This document shows, one piece after another, positions 51,406-60,281 of a stretch of 64,000 nucleotides of DNA (positions within the stretch are counted from its first letter, which is position 1; every line of letters begins with the position of its first letter). This DNA comes from Algoriphagus aquimarinus (GTDB taxonomy: Bacteria; Bacteroidota; Bacteroidia; Cytophagales; Cyclobacteriaceae). The stretch is from NCBI RefSeq assembly GCF_007997215.1, contig NZ_VORW01000001.1:310001-374000 (forward strand), written 5' to 3'. The notes under the pieces are model-generated. The model was not told the origin of the DNA. It saw only the letters and a program-made list of their open reading frames with translations, and searched no databases. A program made the position numbers and the translations under genes.

Positions 51406-54372
51406 TTATACAGATACAGTAGAAAGTACCGATCTCGGCGGCACCTCCTTCTTATCCTTCAGTCCCACTTTCCACATGGCGTGTACATCTAGCGCAAAGG
51501 CACCAAATTCCTCTATGACTTTGCCGCGCATTTTGTAAAAACCCTTGCCTTGAAATGGGTAACGCCTTAGAGAATTGGGGAAATGAACGGTATCCAGCCA
51601 ATCACCTTTTGCATCGAGAAAAGTCCCAAAAGCCATATGCTCTCGCTTGATCGTACGCACATCTTTAGTAGTGACGAGCTGGCCGAGAACCTCAATTTGT
51701 TTCCCAAGTAAGCTTGGAAACTGATCCGCCAGCGTCATTCCTTTGCCGTCATTGGCTGCAAGCCGAAACATATCCGTCAGCGCAAACCCCAATACATTGA
51801 TCTCGTCAAGCGCGTCTTCCAGCGGGTAATCCGGGAAATCCGGTAAAGTGAAGTCTATCGCAGGCTCTTTGAAAAGCGCAGGAGAATCTGGAAGAGCTGT
51901 CATATGCTTTTGCGCGAAATTGGCTTTCCAAAGCAGTTTTTTCTTTCCCAGTCCTGTAAATCCAAAAGCTCCCACACTGATCAGGATGTTCAGTTGCTCC
52001 GGTCCTGCATGCGTGCGCTCGATGAAGTCTTCCAAACTCAGGTAGGCGCCATTGGCATGTCTTTCTTCCAGGATTAAGTCACAAAGCTTCTTTTCCAGTT
52101 GCTGCACATGGATCAAGCCTACAAAAACCTCTTCGCCACGTATGTTGGTGAGGTAGTCGCTGCGATTCATACAAGGCGGATTTACCTTTGCACCGGTGCG
52201 TTTAAGTTCGTGGAAATAGAATTCCGTGCTGTAAAAACCTCCGAAATTATTGATCACCGCCACCATAAATTCCATGGGGAAATAGGTTTTCAGATACAGA
52301 CTCTGGTAGCTTTCCACTGCGAAAGAAGCTGAGTGTGCCTTGGAAAAGGAATAGCCTCCGAAAGATTCCATTTGTCGCCAGACTTCGGCTGCGACAGTTT
52401 CTTCATGTCCGAGTTCCTTACAGTTTTTGAAGAATTTTTCACGGATCTCATTAAAGCGATTATGTGATCTGTACTTGCCGGACATGGCACGACGAAGAAT
52501 ATCCGCCTCGCCCATGTCCAAGCCAGCAAAGTGATGGGCTACCTTAATCACATCTTCCTGATACACCATCACGCCGAAGGTTTCCTCCAGCAGTTCCTTC
52601 ATCTTGGGATGCAGATAGATGATCTTTTCTGGATCATGAAATCGCTCGATGTATTGCTTCATCATCCCTGACTGCGACACGCCCGGACGGATAATGGAGC
52701 TTGCAGCTACCAGCGTGAGGTAATCGTCACATTTCAACTTGGTGAGGAGCTGCCGCATGGCCGGACTCTCGATGTAGAAGCATCCGATGGTATCTGCTTT
52801 TCGGATTTGCTCCGCCACCTTAGGATCGCTCATGAACTCCTCTACTCGATGGATATCGATGTCAATCCCCCGGTTTTTCTTTACCAGCCGAATTGCTTCC
52901 TTGATATGTCCCAACCCGCGCTGACTGAGGATATCGAGCTTGAACAAGCCGATTTTCTCTGCCAAAAACATATCTATCTGCGCTGTGCAAAAGCCCTTTG
53001 GCGGCAGATCATTTACAGTGTATTGGTAAATAGGCTTCTCGGAAATCAGCATCCCGCCAGGGTGAATGGAAAGATGATTCGGGAAATTCTCCAACAGCTG
53101 TCCGTACTTCAGAATCGTTCGCTGGATTTTATCCTCATTCATCGGCTGATCCTTGCCTCGGACGAGCTGGTCGATTTCTTCTTTTGGTAGCCCAAATACT
53201 TTTCCCAGCTCACGGATTACCGCTCTGCGCTGAAAGGTGCTGTACATTCCCAGCAGGGAGACATGATCTTTGCCGTAGCGCTTGAAAATGTAATCGATGA
53301 CTTCATCCCGGTCTTTCCAGGAGAAATCTATGTCAAAATCCGGCGGGGAAGTCCGGTGTGGATTCAGAAATCGCTCGAAATACAAATCGAGTTTGATAGG
53401 ATCCACATCGGTGATTTTCAGGCAATAAGCCACAATAGAATTGGCACCGCTTCCTCGGCCTACGTAGTAAAAACCACGGTTTTGGGCATAGCGAATCACG
53501 TCCCAGACGATCAGAAAATACGCATTGAAATTCAGGTCGTTGATGATTTTCAGTTCTTTGACCACACGGGCTTTGGCTGTAGGGTTGTTCCCATAGCGGT
53601 AGTGAAGGCCTTCGAAGGCTAGCTTTTCCAGCAAAACCCGATCGTCTTCCCCGCTGGCACTGTAGTGCTTTTTGTTTTTGTCAGTGTGGAGTTCGGTTTT
53701 GATTTCACAGGCATCGATCAGCTGTAGCGTGTTGCTGATCATGCCGGGGAAATTCCGAAAAGCACTCATCAACGCTGCTTCCGAAACGAACATTTCATCC
53801 GGCGAAGCAAAGTCCTTTTCTCCCAACTTACTGATCAGCGTATTTTTGCCAATGGCTCGAAGCAGACGATGGATGTTGAAAGCCGTTTTGTCCTGAAAAG
53901 TCACCGGGTGGCGGATGATCCATTTCTTCGGAAAGGCTTCCACTTCCTGCTTTTTGATGCGATTCAGCTCGCTGGCCAGTACACCGATGAACTCATGTTC
54001 TTTTAGATTTTGCGCAGTAAAGCTTCCAAAAGGATAAATAATCAGCACTTGGGAAAAGCAATCCGGACGCTCAGGGAAAATCAAGTCTTGCTGTAAATGC
54101 TGAGACAAAAATCGATTGATTTCGAGTAGACCCGCGTCATTTTTCGCCAGTAACACATAGCAGAGCGTATCCTCGTTCCGGATCTCAGTTCCGACGATGG
54201 GTTTGATTTTCCTTTCCCTACAAAAATCCACAAAATCCCAGAGATCGGCCGTGCTATTGATATTGGTGAGGCCAAGGGAAGATAGGCCGCGCTCGGCTGC
54301 AGCATTCACGAGTTTCTCGGTGCTAAAGGTGCCGTAGCGATAGCTAAACCAGGTTTTACAAGTAATAAACAT
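51406..54372 (-). CDS. DnaE-type DNA polymerase III alpha subunit (ImuC/DnaE2-like)
   Basis: 988 residues, shorter than replicative DnaE. A PHP domain (1-270) lacks the metal-binding HxH motif: it begins FITCKTWFSYRYGT and has LTNINST where active PHPs have a DH pair. The polymerase active site is intact, with PDFDIDFSW near 345 and a third Asp in FKLDILSQRG. A helix-hairpin-helix segment and a C-terminal OB fold (EVLGQLVTTKDVRTIKREH) follow. It starts 1 nt after the Y-family polymerase stop, so the two are one operon. Confidence 0.88.
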   Translation of the reverse strand: MFITCKTWFSYRYGTFSTEKLVNAAAERGLSSLGLTNINSTADLWDFVDFCRERKIKPIVGTEIRNEDTLCYVLLAKNDAGLLEINRFLSQHLQQDLIFPERPDCFSQVLIIYPFGSFTAQNLKEHEFIGVLASELNRIKKQEVEAFPKKWIIRHPVTFQDKTAFNIHRLLRAIGKNTLISKLGEKDFASPDEMFVSEAALMSAFRNFPGMISNTLQLIDACEIKTELHTDKNKKHYSASGEDDRVLLEKLAFEGLHYRYGNNPTAKARVVKELKIINDLNFNAYFLIVWDVIRYAQNRGFYYVGRGSGANSIVAYCLKITDVDPIKLDLYFERFLNPHRTSPPDFDIDFSWKDRDEVIDYIFKRYGKDHVSLLGMYSTFQRRAVIRELGKVFGLPKEEIDQLVRGKDQPMNEDKIQRTILKYGQLLENFPNHLSIHPGGMLISEKPIYQYTVNDLPPKGFCTAQIDMFLAEKIGLFKLDILSQRGLGHIKEAIRLVKKNRGIDIDIHRVEEFMSDPKVAEQIRKADTIGCFYIESPAMRQLLTKLKCDDYLTLVAASSIIRPGVSQSGMMKQYIERFHDPEKIIYLHPKMKELLEETFGVMVYQEDVIKVAHHFAGLDMGEADILRRAMSGKYRSHNRFNEIREKFFKNCKELGHEETVAAEVWRQMESFGGYSFSKAHSASFAVESYQSLYLKTYFPMEFMVAVINNFGGFYSTEFYFHELKRTGAKVNPPCMNRSDYLTNIRGEEVFVGLIHVQQLEKKLCDLILEERHANGAYLSLEDFIERTHAGPEQLNILISVGAFGFTGLGKKKLLWKANFAQKHMTALPDSPALFKEPAIDFTLPDFPDYPLEDALDEINVLGFALTDMFRLAANDGKGMTLADQFPSLLGKQIEVLGQLVTTKDVRTIKREHMAFGTFLDAKGDWLDTVHFPNSLRRYPFQGKGFYKMRGKVIEEFGAFALDVHAMWKVGLKDKKEVPPRSVLSTVSV

Positions 54373-54373
54373 C

Positions 54374-55522
54374 TTAGGCGCGGGTTAGGGTGATGGCTCG
54401 GGTTAGGCTTTTTTCGCCGTAGCGGTTTTTGATCCAGTCGATGGCTTGGTACAGGTTTACACCTTCTTCGGTGTCTTGGAAAATGTCGATTTGCTGATGG
54501 CCTTGTACGAGGTGACTGACTTTCACTCCGACGAGACGTACGAGCATTCGCTTTTCATAGAGCTTCGCAAAGAGTTCCTTGGCTCTTTCTAGAAGTACCT
54601 CATCGGAACTGGTGTAGGAAATAATGCACTGACGGCTGACTGTGTCGAAATTGGCATAGCGGAGCTTCACCGTGATACAGCCACAGAGCTTTCGTTTTTG
54701 GCGAAGCTCAAATCCTACTTTCTCCGTCATCCGTACGAGTTGGCTATTCAGAAAAGCCATGTCGATGGTGTCCGATTCGAAGGTGTTTTCGGTGCCTATG
54801 CTCTTCTGCTCGGTGTAGGGAATCACAGGGGATTCATCAATTCCATTAGCTTTTCGGGAAAGGTCGATTCCTGATTTTCCTAGGAGATTTTGCATCATCC
54901 GTGGAGGAATCTCGCTCAGCAGTTTGATACTTTCCACGCCCATCCGCTCCAGCAGTGCGGAGGTTTTTTCGCCCACTCCCGGCATTCTTCGGATGGGAAG
55001 TGGCGCGAGATAGGGCTTTTCATTTCCAAAAGGAATTGTGGTCTGTCCGTTTGGTTTGGCGTCATGTGTGGCTACTTTGGATACGAGTTTGTTTACTGCC
55101 AAAGCACAGGAAATCGGTAATCCTGACTCTCGAACGATCCTTTCCCGCAGTTCCTTGGTGAATTTTTCACAGCCAAAAAACCTATCCATTCCCGTCATAT
55201 CGATGTAAAACTCATCTATAGAAGCTTTCTCCATCAGAGGAACCTGCTCCTGAATGATTTCTGTAACCAGACGTGAATTCTGGCTGTAGCTGTCGTGATC
55301 GCCTTTGATGTAAAATGCAGAAGGGCAAAGCCTCCGCGCCAACTTCATCGGCATGGCGGAATGCACGCCGAATTTCCGAGCCTCGTAACTGCACGAAGCC
55401 ACCACGCCCCGGTCGGAGCTACCGCCGATGATGACGGGTTTGTCATTGAGGGCACTGTTTTTCAACCGCTCCACAGACACGAAAAATGTGTCTAGATCCA
55501 AATGCACGATATGCCTTTCCAT
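54374..55522 (-). CDS. dinB: Y-family DNA polymerase (Pol IV/UmuC-like)
   Basis: 382 residues. Catalytic residues are intact: Asp9 in HLDLDTFFVSVE, and Asp103/Glu104 in SIDEFYIDMTG. This differs from ImuB proteins, which lack them. A helix-hairpin-helix (PIRRMPGVGEKTSALLERMG) and a little-finger domain follow, then QIDIF, a likely beta-clamp-binding motif, and a short UmuC-like tail (RYGEKSLTRA). It performs translesion synthesis and is followed by the DnaE2-like gene 1 nt later. Confidence 0.92.
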   Translation of the reverse strand: MERHIVHLDLDTFFVSVERLKNSALNDKPVIIGGSSDRGVVASCSYEARKFGVHSAMPMKLARRLCPSAFYIKGDHDSYSQNSRLVTEIIQEQVPLMEKASIDEFYIDMTGMDRFFGCEKFTKELRERIVRESGLPISCALAVNKLVSKVATHDAKPNGQTTIPFGNEKPYLAPLPIRRMPGVGEKTSALLERMGVESIKLLSEIPPRMMQNLLGKSGIDLSRKANGIDESPVIPYTEQKSIGTENTFESDTIDMAFLNSQLVRMTEKVGFELRQKRKLCGCITVKLRYANFDTVSRQCIISYTSSDEVLLERAKELFAKLYEKRMLVRLVGVKVSHLVQGHQQIDIFQDTEEGVNLYQAIDWIKNRYGEKSLTRAITLTRA

Positions 55523-55538
55523 TTCTCAGATTACTTGC

Positions 55539-55561
55539 TATATTTGATAGTATTAGTATCA
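55539..55561 (+). promoter_or_regulatory. -7 box and overlapping dyad operator of the LexA-like repressor gene
   Basis: TATATTTG at 55539-55546 matches the -7 consensus for the plus-strand repressor gene. It is overlapped by TGATAGTATTAGTATCA at 55545-55561, which matches its reverse complement at 14 of 17 positions. The site lies between the divergent dinB start (55522) and the repressor start (55592), so one operator could control both. Confidence 0.6.
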
Positions 55562-55591
55562 TTTTATTGTCATTAATTGTATCGAATAAAA

Positions 55592-56401
55592 ATGGGAAGT
55601 CAAAGCTTTTTCTGGGCGGCCAATCTGAAATTTCTCAGAAAGCGACGCAAATTGAGTCAGGACATGCTAGCTGAAAATCTTGGCATGACTCGCGCCAAAC
55701 TGAATGCGCATGAAAATGGGCATAGTAAGTCTCCTGCTATCGAGGATTTGCTGTTGTGTGCAGATTACTTCCGGATGAGTGTGGATACGTTGCTGCGGGT
55801 AGACCTGTCGAAGCTCAGCGAACTGAAAATCCGTGATCTGGAAGCTGGAAATGATGTGTTTTTGAGTGGCTCGAAAGTTCGGATTCTGGCCACCACCGTG
55901 AGTTCAAGTAATGAAGATAATATAGAGCTTGTCCCGATCAAGGCGAAAGCTGGCTACTTGGGAGGTTTTGGAGATCCGGAGTATTTGAGTACACTGCCTG
56001 TTTTCAATCTGCCAAATCTGCCAAAAGACAAGAAATATCGAATGTTCCAAACCGAAGGAGACAGCATGCTGCCCATTGCGGATGGCGCGTATGTGATTGG
56101 CTCGTATTTGTCCGAGTGGCGACTTGCCAAAGAAACTCCCTGTGTGGTGGTGACGGCAAGTGAGGGGATCAGCTTTAAGATGCTGAGTTTTCAGGCCGAG
56201 GAAAGAAACTTTTTACTACGCTCCCTGAATCCTGTCTATACGCCATATAAAGTCTCTGCGGAAGAGGTTCGGGAGATCTGGAAATTTGAATACTATATGA
56301 GTGATGACTTTCCGCAGGAACCATTGACACTGCAGCAAGTCGGAATTGAGATCTCGGAGATTAATAGGAAGCTGGGGTTGATGCAGAAGGGTGAGTTGTA
56401 A
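55592..56401 (+). CDS. LexA-like repressor: XRE HTH plus S24 peptidase domain
   Basis: 269 residues from ATG at 55592; a TTG five codons upstream is less likely. An XRE-type HTH (about 10-65, LSQDMLAENLGMTRAKLNAH) is followed by an S24 domain. An Ala120-Gly121 pair (IKAKAGYLGGFGD) fits the self-cleavage site, Ser158 (EGDSMLP) and Lys196 (ISFKMLS) form the catalytic dyad, 38 residues apart as in LexA. It is probably cleaved when RecA filaments form, releasing the divergent polymerase operon. Confidence 0.85.
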   Translation: MGSQSFFWAANLKFLRKRRKLSQDMLAENLGMTRAKLNAHENGHSKSPAIEDLLLCADYFRMSVDTLLRVDLSKLSELKIRDLEAGNDVFLSGSKVRILATTVSSSNEDNIELVPIKAKAGYLGGFGDPEYLSTLPVFNLPNLPKDKKYRMFQTEGDSMLPIADGAYVIGSYLSEWRLAKETPCVVVTASEGISFKMLSFQAEERNFLLRSLNPVYTPYKVSAEEVREIWKFEYYMSDDFPQEPLTLQQVGIEISEINRKLGLMQKGEL

Positions 56402-56745
56402 GGGGTGTCTCTCGCGGCGGCGCAACGGCGCAGCGAAGGTTTTGTAAAGTGTCCCGCGAATGCGCAGAGGAACAATGAAGAATTTGTAACCTTGGAGTGT
56501 AGCCCTGAGTAAGAAAAATTTACAAAAGGAATATGACTGTGTCAGCCTGAGCGAAGTCGAAGGCTCTTTTAAAGTAAAAATTATTGTCCTCGACTTCGCT
56601 CGGACTGACACGATTTGCTGTGAAAAATATAATCCGTCATTAGTAGCAGAGTCGAAGGGTTATTTCTTGCGGCGACACAGCGAAGGATTAGGGTTTCCAA
56701 CTGTTTGTTTTACAGCGACGCTCTCGATAGTTATTACAAGTTTGC
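56402..56745. other. 344-bp gene-free spacer between convergent genes, rich in degraded repeats
   Basis: No gene seen. Two related GC-rich strings (CGCAGCGAAGG near 56430 and ACAGCGAAGGA near 56680) and the inverted repeat at 56539-56611 suggest an accumulation site for dispersed repeats. Confidence 0.5.
56539..56611. repeat. Dispersed-type inverted repeat (GTGTCAG...GAGCGAAGTCG)
   Basis: The left arm GTGTCAGCCTGAGCGAAGTC (56539-56563) pairs with the right arm 56588-56611, which contains CGACTTCGCTCGGACTGACA; they differ at three or four positions and are separated by 24 nt. I have seen this word recur in Bacteroidota intergenic DNA; that is memory, not a search. Confidence 0.6.
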
Positions 56746-57618
56746 TTATTCCAGTTTCCGCCAGCCTTTCGGGGTCATTTCTGTTAAACTTTTAAAAGTT
56801 TTATTGAAATGTGATAAGGTAGGGAAGCCTACTTGATAAGAAACTTGGGAGATACTTAAGTCTGTTTCTAAAAGCAATTTTTTCGCTTCAGTAACTCTTA
56901 GCTGCTGGACATATTGAGTAAAAGTTCTTCTCGTACGCAATTTGAAAAACCTACAAAAAGCCTCTTTGCTCATAAACGCTTGTTCAGCGACTTCCTCTAA
57001 AGAGATCTGTCTAGCACTATTGTCTAGGATAAATCTCATCACCTGATCCATTCGCCTACCGTCTCGCTCATTCATGGTTCTAAGCACAGGTATCTGATTT
57101 AATGCAACCAAATCATCAGAATTAAAGTCCAAAAGCGATAAAATATAGATGCAATGTTGCAGCCTCGTAAGGCCTGAAAACTCAGAAAATCTAGAAACCA
57201 ACTCTGCTACTTTATCTCTTGTATCACCGTTTATTTTAAAGCATCCCGTGATTTTTTCATTCAGATGAGTGAGTTCAAGAAAGTCTTCCACCTCCGAAAA
57301 AGCCCTACTCATCGCTTTGAAATCAAAGAAAATAGTGTTCCCAGCGATCTTAAGATTGCTTTCTTCCTGAAAATAATCCGCATCACTCCGAAAAACATGC
57401 GGGATACTCTCGGGCAATAAAAACAAATCCCCAGGCTCAAATCTCCCAACATAGTCTCCAACTAGCAGCTGCCCTCTACCTTCCACAATGAGTGTTAATT
57501 GGGCTTGAGGATGCTGATGAAGATTATTGTAAAAATACTTCCCGCGATCTTCTTGGTACTGAATAAACGTTTTTTCAGACTTAGGGATCTGAAAGGAAAT
57601 TACCTTACTCATATTCAA
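56746..57618 (-). CDS. AraC-family regulator of the hydroxyproline cluster
   Basis: 290 residues. An N-terminal cupin sensing domain (HQHPQAQLTLIVEGRGQLLV-type, then FEPGDLFLLPESIPHVF) is followed by two AraC HTH motifs near 195-288 (ISLEEVAEQAFMSKEAFCRF and VSYQVGFPTLSHFNKTFK). The divergent position next to the catabolic genes suggests it activates them in response to hydroxyproline or an intermediate. MNMSKVIS allows two close starts. Confidence 0.88.
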   Translation of the reverse strand: MNMSKVISFQIPKSEKTFIQYQEDRGKYFYNNLHQHPQAQLTLIVEGRGQLLVGDYVGRFEPGDLFLLPESIPHVFRSDADYFQEESNLKIAGNTIFFDFKAMSRAFSEVEDFLELTHLNEKITGCFKINGDTRDKVAELVSRFSEFSGLTRLQHCIYILSLLDFNSDDLVALNQIPVLRTMNERDGRRMDQVMRFILDNSARQISLEEVAEQAFMSKEAFCRFFKLRTRRTFTQYVQQLRVTEAKKLLLETDLSISQVSYQVGFPTLSHFNKTFKSLTEMTPKGWRKLE

Positions 57619-57634
57619 AACTAGTCTTGAATTA

Positions 57635-57656
57635 TTAGATCTTATATAATATCTAA
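57635..57656. promoter_or_regulatory. 22-bp near-perfect palindrome between araC-type regulator and catabolic genes
   Basis: TTAGAT at the left and ATCTAA at the right flank a TTATATAA core; 20 of 22 positions match the reverse complement. It lies 17 nt upstream of the regulator start and 88 nt before the first enzyme gene. A good candidate operator. Confidence 0.55.
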
Positions 57657-57721
57657 CTATTTATATCAAAATAGAACCATTTTTTACTAAGTCAAGAAAG
57701 GAATACAGTATTGGAATACCC

Positions 57722-57729
57722 TACTTTTG
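57722..57729 (+). promoter_or_regulatory. Candidate -7 box for the hydroxyproline operon
   Basis: TACTTTTG matches TAnnTTTG and lies 15 nt before the ATG at 57744. It argues against the upstream TTG (57711) as a start. Confidence 0.45.
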
Positions 57730-57743
57730 AAAGAAAAAAAGAT

Positions 57744-58634
57744 ATGAACTGGAAAGGTGTATTCCCCGCTGTGACGACTAAATTCCATGCTGACGGAAGT
57801 TTGGATATGGAGCTATTTTTCAAAAACATTGACTTCCAACTGGAATCCGGAGTTCACGGGATCATCCTTGGTGGTACGCTTGGAGAAAGCTCTGTTCTTT
57901 CTCAGGAAGAAAAGATCACATTAACCCGCGAAACTGTCAAGTATCTTGACGGCAAAGTTCCTGTGATCTTGAACATCGCCGAAGGTGCGACTCAAGATGC
58001 ACTTTTTTGGGCTGCTAAAGCGAAAGAACTTGGCGCTGCTGGCTTGATGATGCTTCCTCCAATGAGATACGCTGCTGACGCTCGTGAAGTAGTTACGTAC
58101 TTCAAAGCTGTAGCGGATTCTACTGATCTTCCGATAATGATCTATAATAACCCTGTAGATTATAAAACTCTGGTAACCATAGATATGTTTGCTGAGCTTG
58201 CAGAATGCAAAAATATTGAGGCAATCAAAGAATCAACTCGTGACATTTCAAATGTGACTCGCATGAGAAATAGATTTGGAGATCGTTTCAAATTGCTTTG
58301 TGGAGTGGATACACTTGCCATGGAAGAATTGGTAATGGGAGCAGATGGCTGGGTGGCTGGTTTAGTTTGTGCTTTCCCGAAGGAAACTGTGACAATTTTT
58401 AACCTGATCAACGAAGGTAAAAACGAAGAAGCGAGAGAAATCTACCGTTGGTTCCTTCCTCTTTTAGAACTTGATATTCATCCTAAATTGGTACAATACA
58501 TCAAACTTGCTGAGCAGCATTGTGGCATTGGAAGCGAGCACGTCCGAGCACCTAGATTGACTTTGATTGGTGAAGAAAGAGTAAGAATTGAGAAAATCAT
58601 TACTGACGGCTTGGCGAAAAGACCTAAATTGTAG
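57744..58634 (+). CDS. DHDPS-family lyase: probable 1-pyrroline-4-hydroxy-2-carboxylate deaminase
   Basis: 296 residues from ATG at 57744 (MNWKGVFPAVTTKF). A TIM barrel of the dihydrodipicolinate-synthase family: Schiff-base Lys162 in IEAIKESTRD and Tyr134 in IMIYNNPVDY. The GGTLGESSVLS loop is typical. In the hydroxyproline pathway this family converts 1-pyrroline-4-hydroxy-2-carboxylate to 2-oxoglutarate semialdehyde. The neighbouring genes support that role over lysine synthesis. Confidence 0.85.
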   Translation: MNWKGVFPAVTTKFHADGSLDMELFFKNIDFQLESGVHGIILGGTLGESSVLSQEEKITLTRETVKYLDGKVPVILNIAEGATQDALFWAAKAKELGAAGLMMLPPMRYAADAREVVTYFKAVADSTDLPIMIYNNPVDYKTLVTIDMFAELAECKNIEAIKESTRDISNVTRMRNRFGDRFKLLCGVDTLAMEELVMGADGWVAGLVCAFPKETVTIFNLINEGKNEEAREIYRWFLPLLELDIHPKLVQYIKLAEQHCGIGSEHVRAPRLTLIGEERVRIEKIITDGLAKRPKL

Positions 58635-58653
58635 ATTATAGTGTTCAGGCTAT

Positions 58654-58717
58654 AGACCTAAGAAGCAAGATGTAGAAATCAGGAATTCTTCGTCCTTCCA
58701 TCTTTCGACTTTGGTCT
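58654..58717 (+). terminator. Hairpin after the deaminase gene, possible attenuator
   Basis: Arms 58654-58672 and 58699-58717 pair as AGACC, AAG and AAGATG with CATCTT, CTT and GGTCT, interrupted by two internal mismatched segments. A run of T follows. It could reduce expression of the downstream genes. Confidence 0.45.
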
Positions 58718-58757
58718 TTTTAACTCCAAAATTTCAACAATCAAACTTTACAATCTT

Positions 58758-60212
58758 ATGAATCTCGATCTTATATTTTCAGCTGCGCAAGAAGCATTTT
58801 TATCTTACAAAAACCTCTCAGGAAACAAGAAAGCAGATTTTCTAGAAAAAATCGCTGAGATCCTTGAAGAGAACCGAAATGCGATTGTAATGATGGCAGT
58901 AAAAGAATCGAATCTTCCTGAAGGTAGAATTAATGGCGAACTAGGTCGTACAACTGGTCAGATTAAGCTTTTTGCCAATCAGCTCAGAGAAGGAAGCTGG
59001 GTAGAAGCGACTATTGATCCGGCAGACCCAAAGAGATCTCCTTTGCCAAAAGCAGACATCCGTAGAATGCTGATCCCTATCGGACCAGTTGTGGTATTTG
59101 GTGCGAGTAATTTCCCTTTGGCATTTTCCACTGCCGGAGGCGACACTATTTCAGCTTTGGCGGCAGGATGTCCTGTGGTCTATAAAGGTCACCCAGCACA
59201 TCCAGATACTTCAAAATTTGTAGGCGATTGCATTTCTCAGGCTGTTAAAAAATCCGGTTTACCTGAAGGAGTCTTCGCTCACGTAGAAGGTGGAGTAAAA
59301 ATGGGGCAAGATCTAGTGAAGCATCCATTGGCAAAAGCAGTTGCTTTTACTGGATCATACGGAGCAGGAAAATCGCTCTTTAATATAGCTAGTGACCGCG
59401 ACGAACCTATACCAGTATATGCTGAAATGGGTTCTGTCAATCCGGTTTTCACTTTTCCACAGCGATTAACCAACGAGCTTGTTCCTATGGCTCAAAGCTT
59501 TGTGGGATCACTTACGTTGGGAGCGGGACAGTTTTGCACGAATCCAGGGCTGATTTTCGTACCTAAAGAATTGGCTGGTAGATTTGAAAATGCTGTTTCC
59601 GCGGCTTTGCAAGGAGCAGCTGGATCTCCAATGCTTCATGAAGGTATTGCGAGCTCTTATTATTCTGCACTAGATAATCTTAAAACACGTTCAGAACTGA
59701 ATTGGGTGAAAGTGCCAGATGCTCAGCATTTGATAAACGTGAGTCCAGCTTTGGCTGAGATCAAAGCTGCTGATTGGATCGCAGATGACCTTTTCCAACA
59801 GGAAGTGTTTGGATCATTTGCTTTGATGGTAGTTTATGAAAATGAAGCTGAGCTTATCGAAGTTGCCAAAAAACTTCATGGACAGCTGACAATAACTCTT
59901 TGGGCGGATACATCTGAGCTGAAAGCAAACGCTGATCTGATCAATCTTTTGGAAGAAAAATGTGGTCGATTGCTATTTGCAGGAGTCCCTACAGGCGTAG
60001 AAGTTGGCTATGCGATGCAGCATGGCGGACCTTTCCCTTCCACTACCAGTTCAAACAGCACATCCGTGGGAGCTCATGCAATTAAGAGATTTGCCAGACC
60101 AATAGCTTTACAGGATATGCCTGCCGATTTGCTTCCTGATGCTTTGAAAGACGAAAATCCATTAGGAATTACAAGGCAAGTAAATGGTAAGTTCACGGTA
60201 GAGAAGATCTAA
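58758..60212 (+). CDS. Aldehyde dehydrogenase: probable 2-oxoglutarate-semialdehyde dehydrogenase
   Basis: 484 residues. Catalytic Cys260 in GAGQFCTNPG and Glu223 in AEMGSVNPVF, with the NAD(P)-binding loop AFTGSYGAGKSLF, are present. The subgroup with LGRTTGQ near residue 62 and FGASNFPLAFSTAGGDT is the NADP-type 2,5-dioxovalerate (ketoglutarate semialdehyde) dehydrogenase. It delivers 2-oxoglutarate, the end product of hydroxyproline degradation. Confidence 0.88.
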   Translation: MNLDLIFSAAQEAFLSYKNLSGNKKADFLEKIAEILEENRNAIVMMAVKESNLPEGRINGELGRTTGQIKLFANQLREGSWVEATIDPADPKRSPLPKADIRRMLIPIGPVVVFGASNFPLAFSTAGGDTISALAAGCPVVYKGHPAHPDTSKFVGDCISQAVKKSGLPEGVFAHVEGGVKMGQDLVKHPLAKAVAFTGSYGAGKSLFNIASDRDEPIPVYAEMGSVNPVFTFPQRLTNELVPMAQSFVGSLTLGAGQFCTNPGLIFVPKELAGRFENAVSAALQGAAGSPMLHEGIASSYYSALDNLKTRSELNWVKVPDAQHLINVSPALAEIKAADWIADDLFQQEVFGSFALMVVYENEAELIEVAKKLHGQLTITLWADTSELKANADLINLLEEKCGRLLFAGVPTGVEVGYAMQHGGPFPSTTSSNSTSVGAHAIKRFARPIALQDMPADLLPDALKDENPLGITRQVNGKFTVEKI

Positions 60213-60281
60213 GGATTTACGAATTACGAAGTTTGATTTACGGGTCTTCCGAAACTTCAACCACTCTTCAATAAATTTGCC

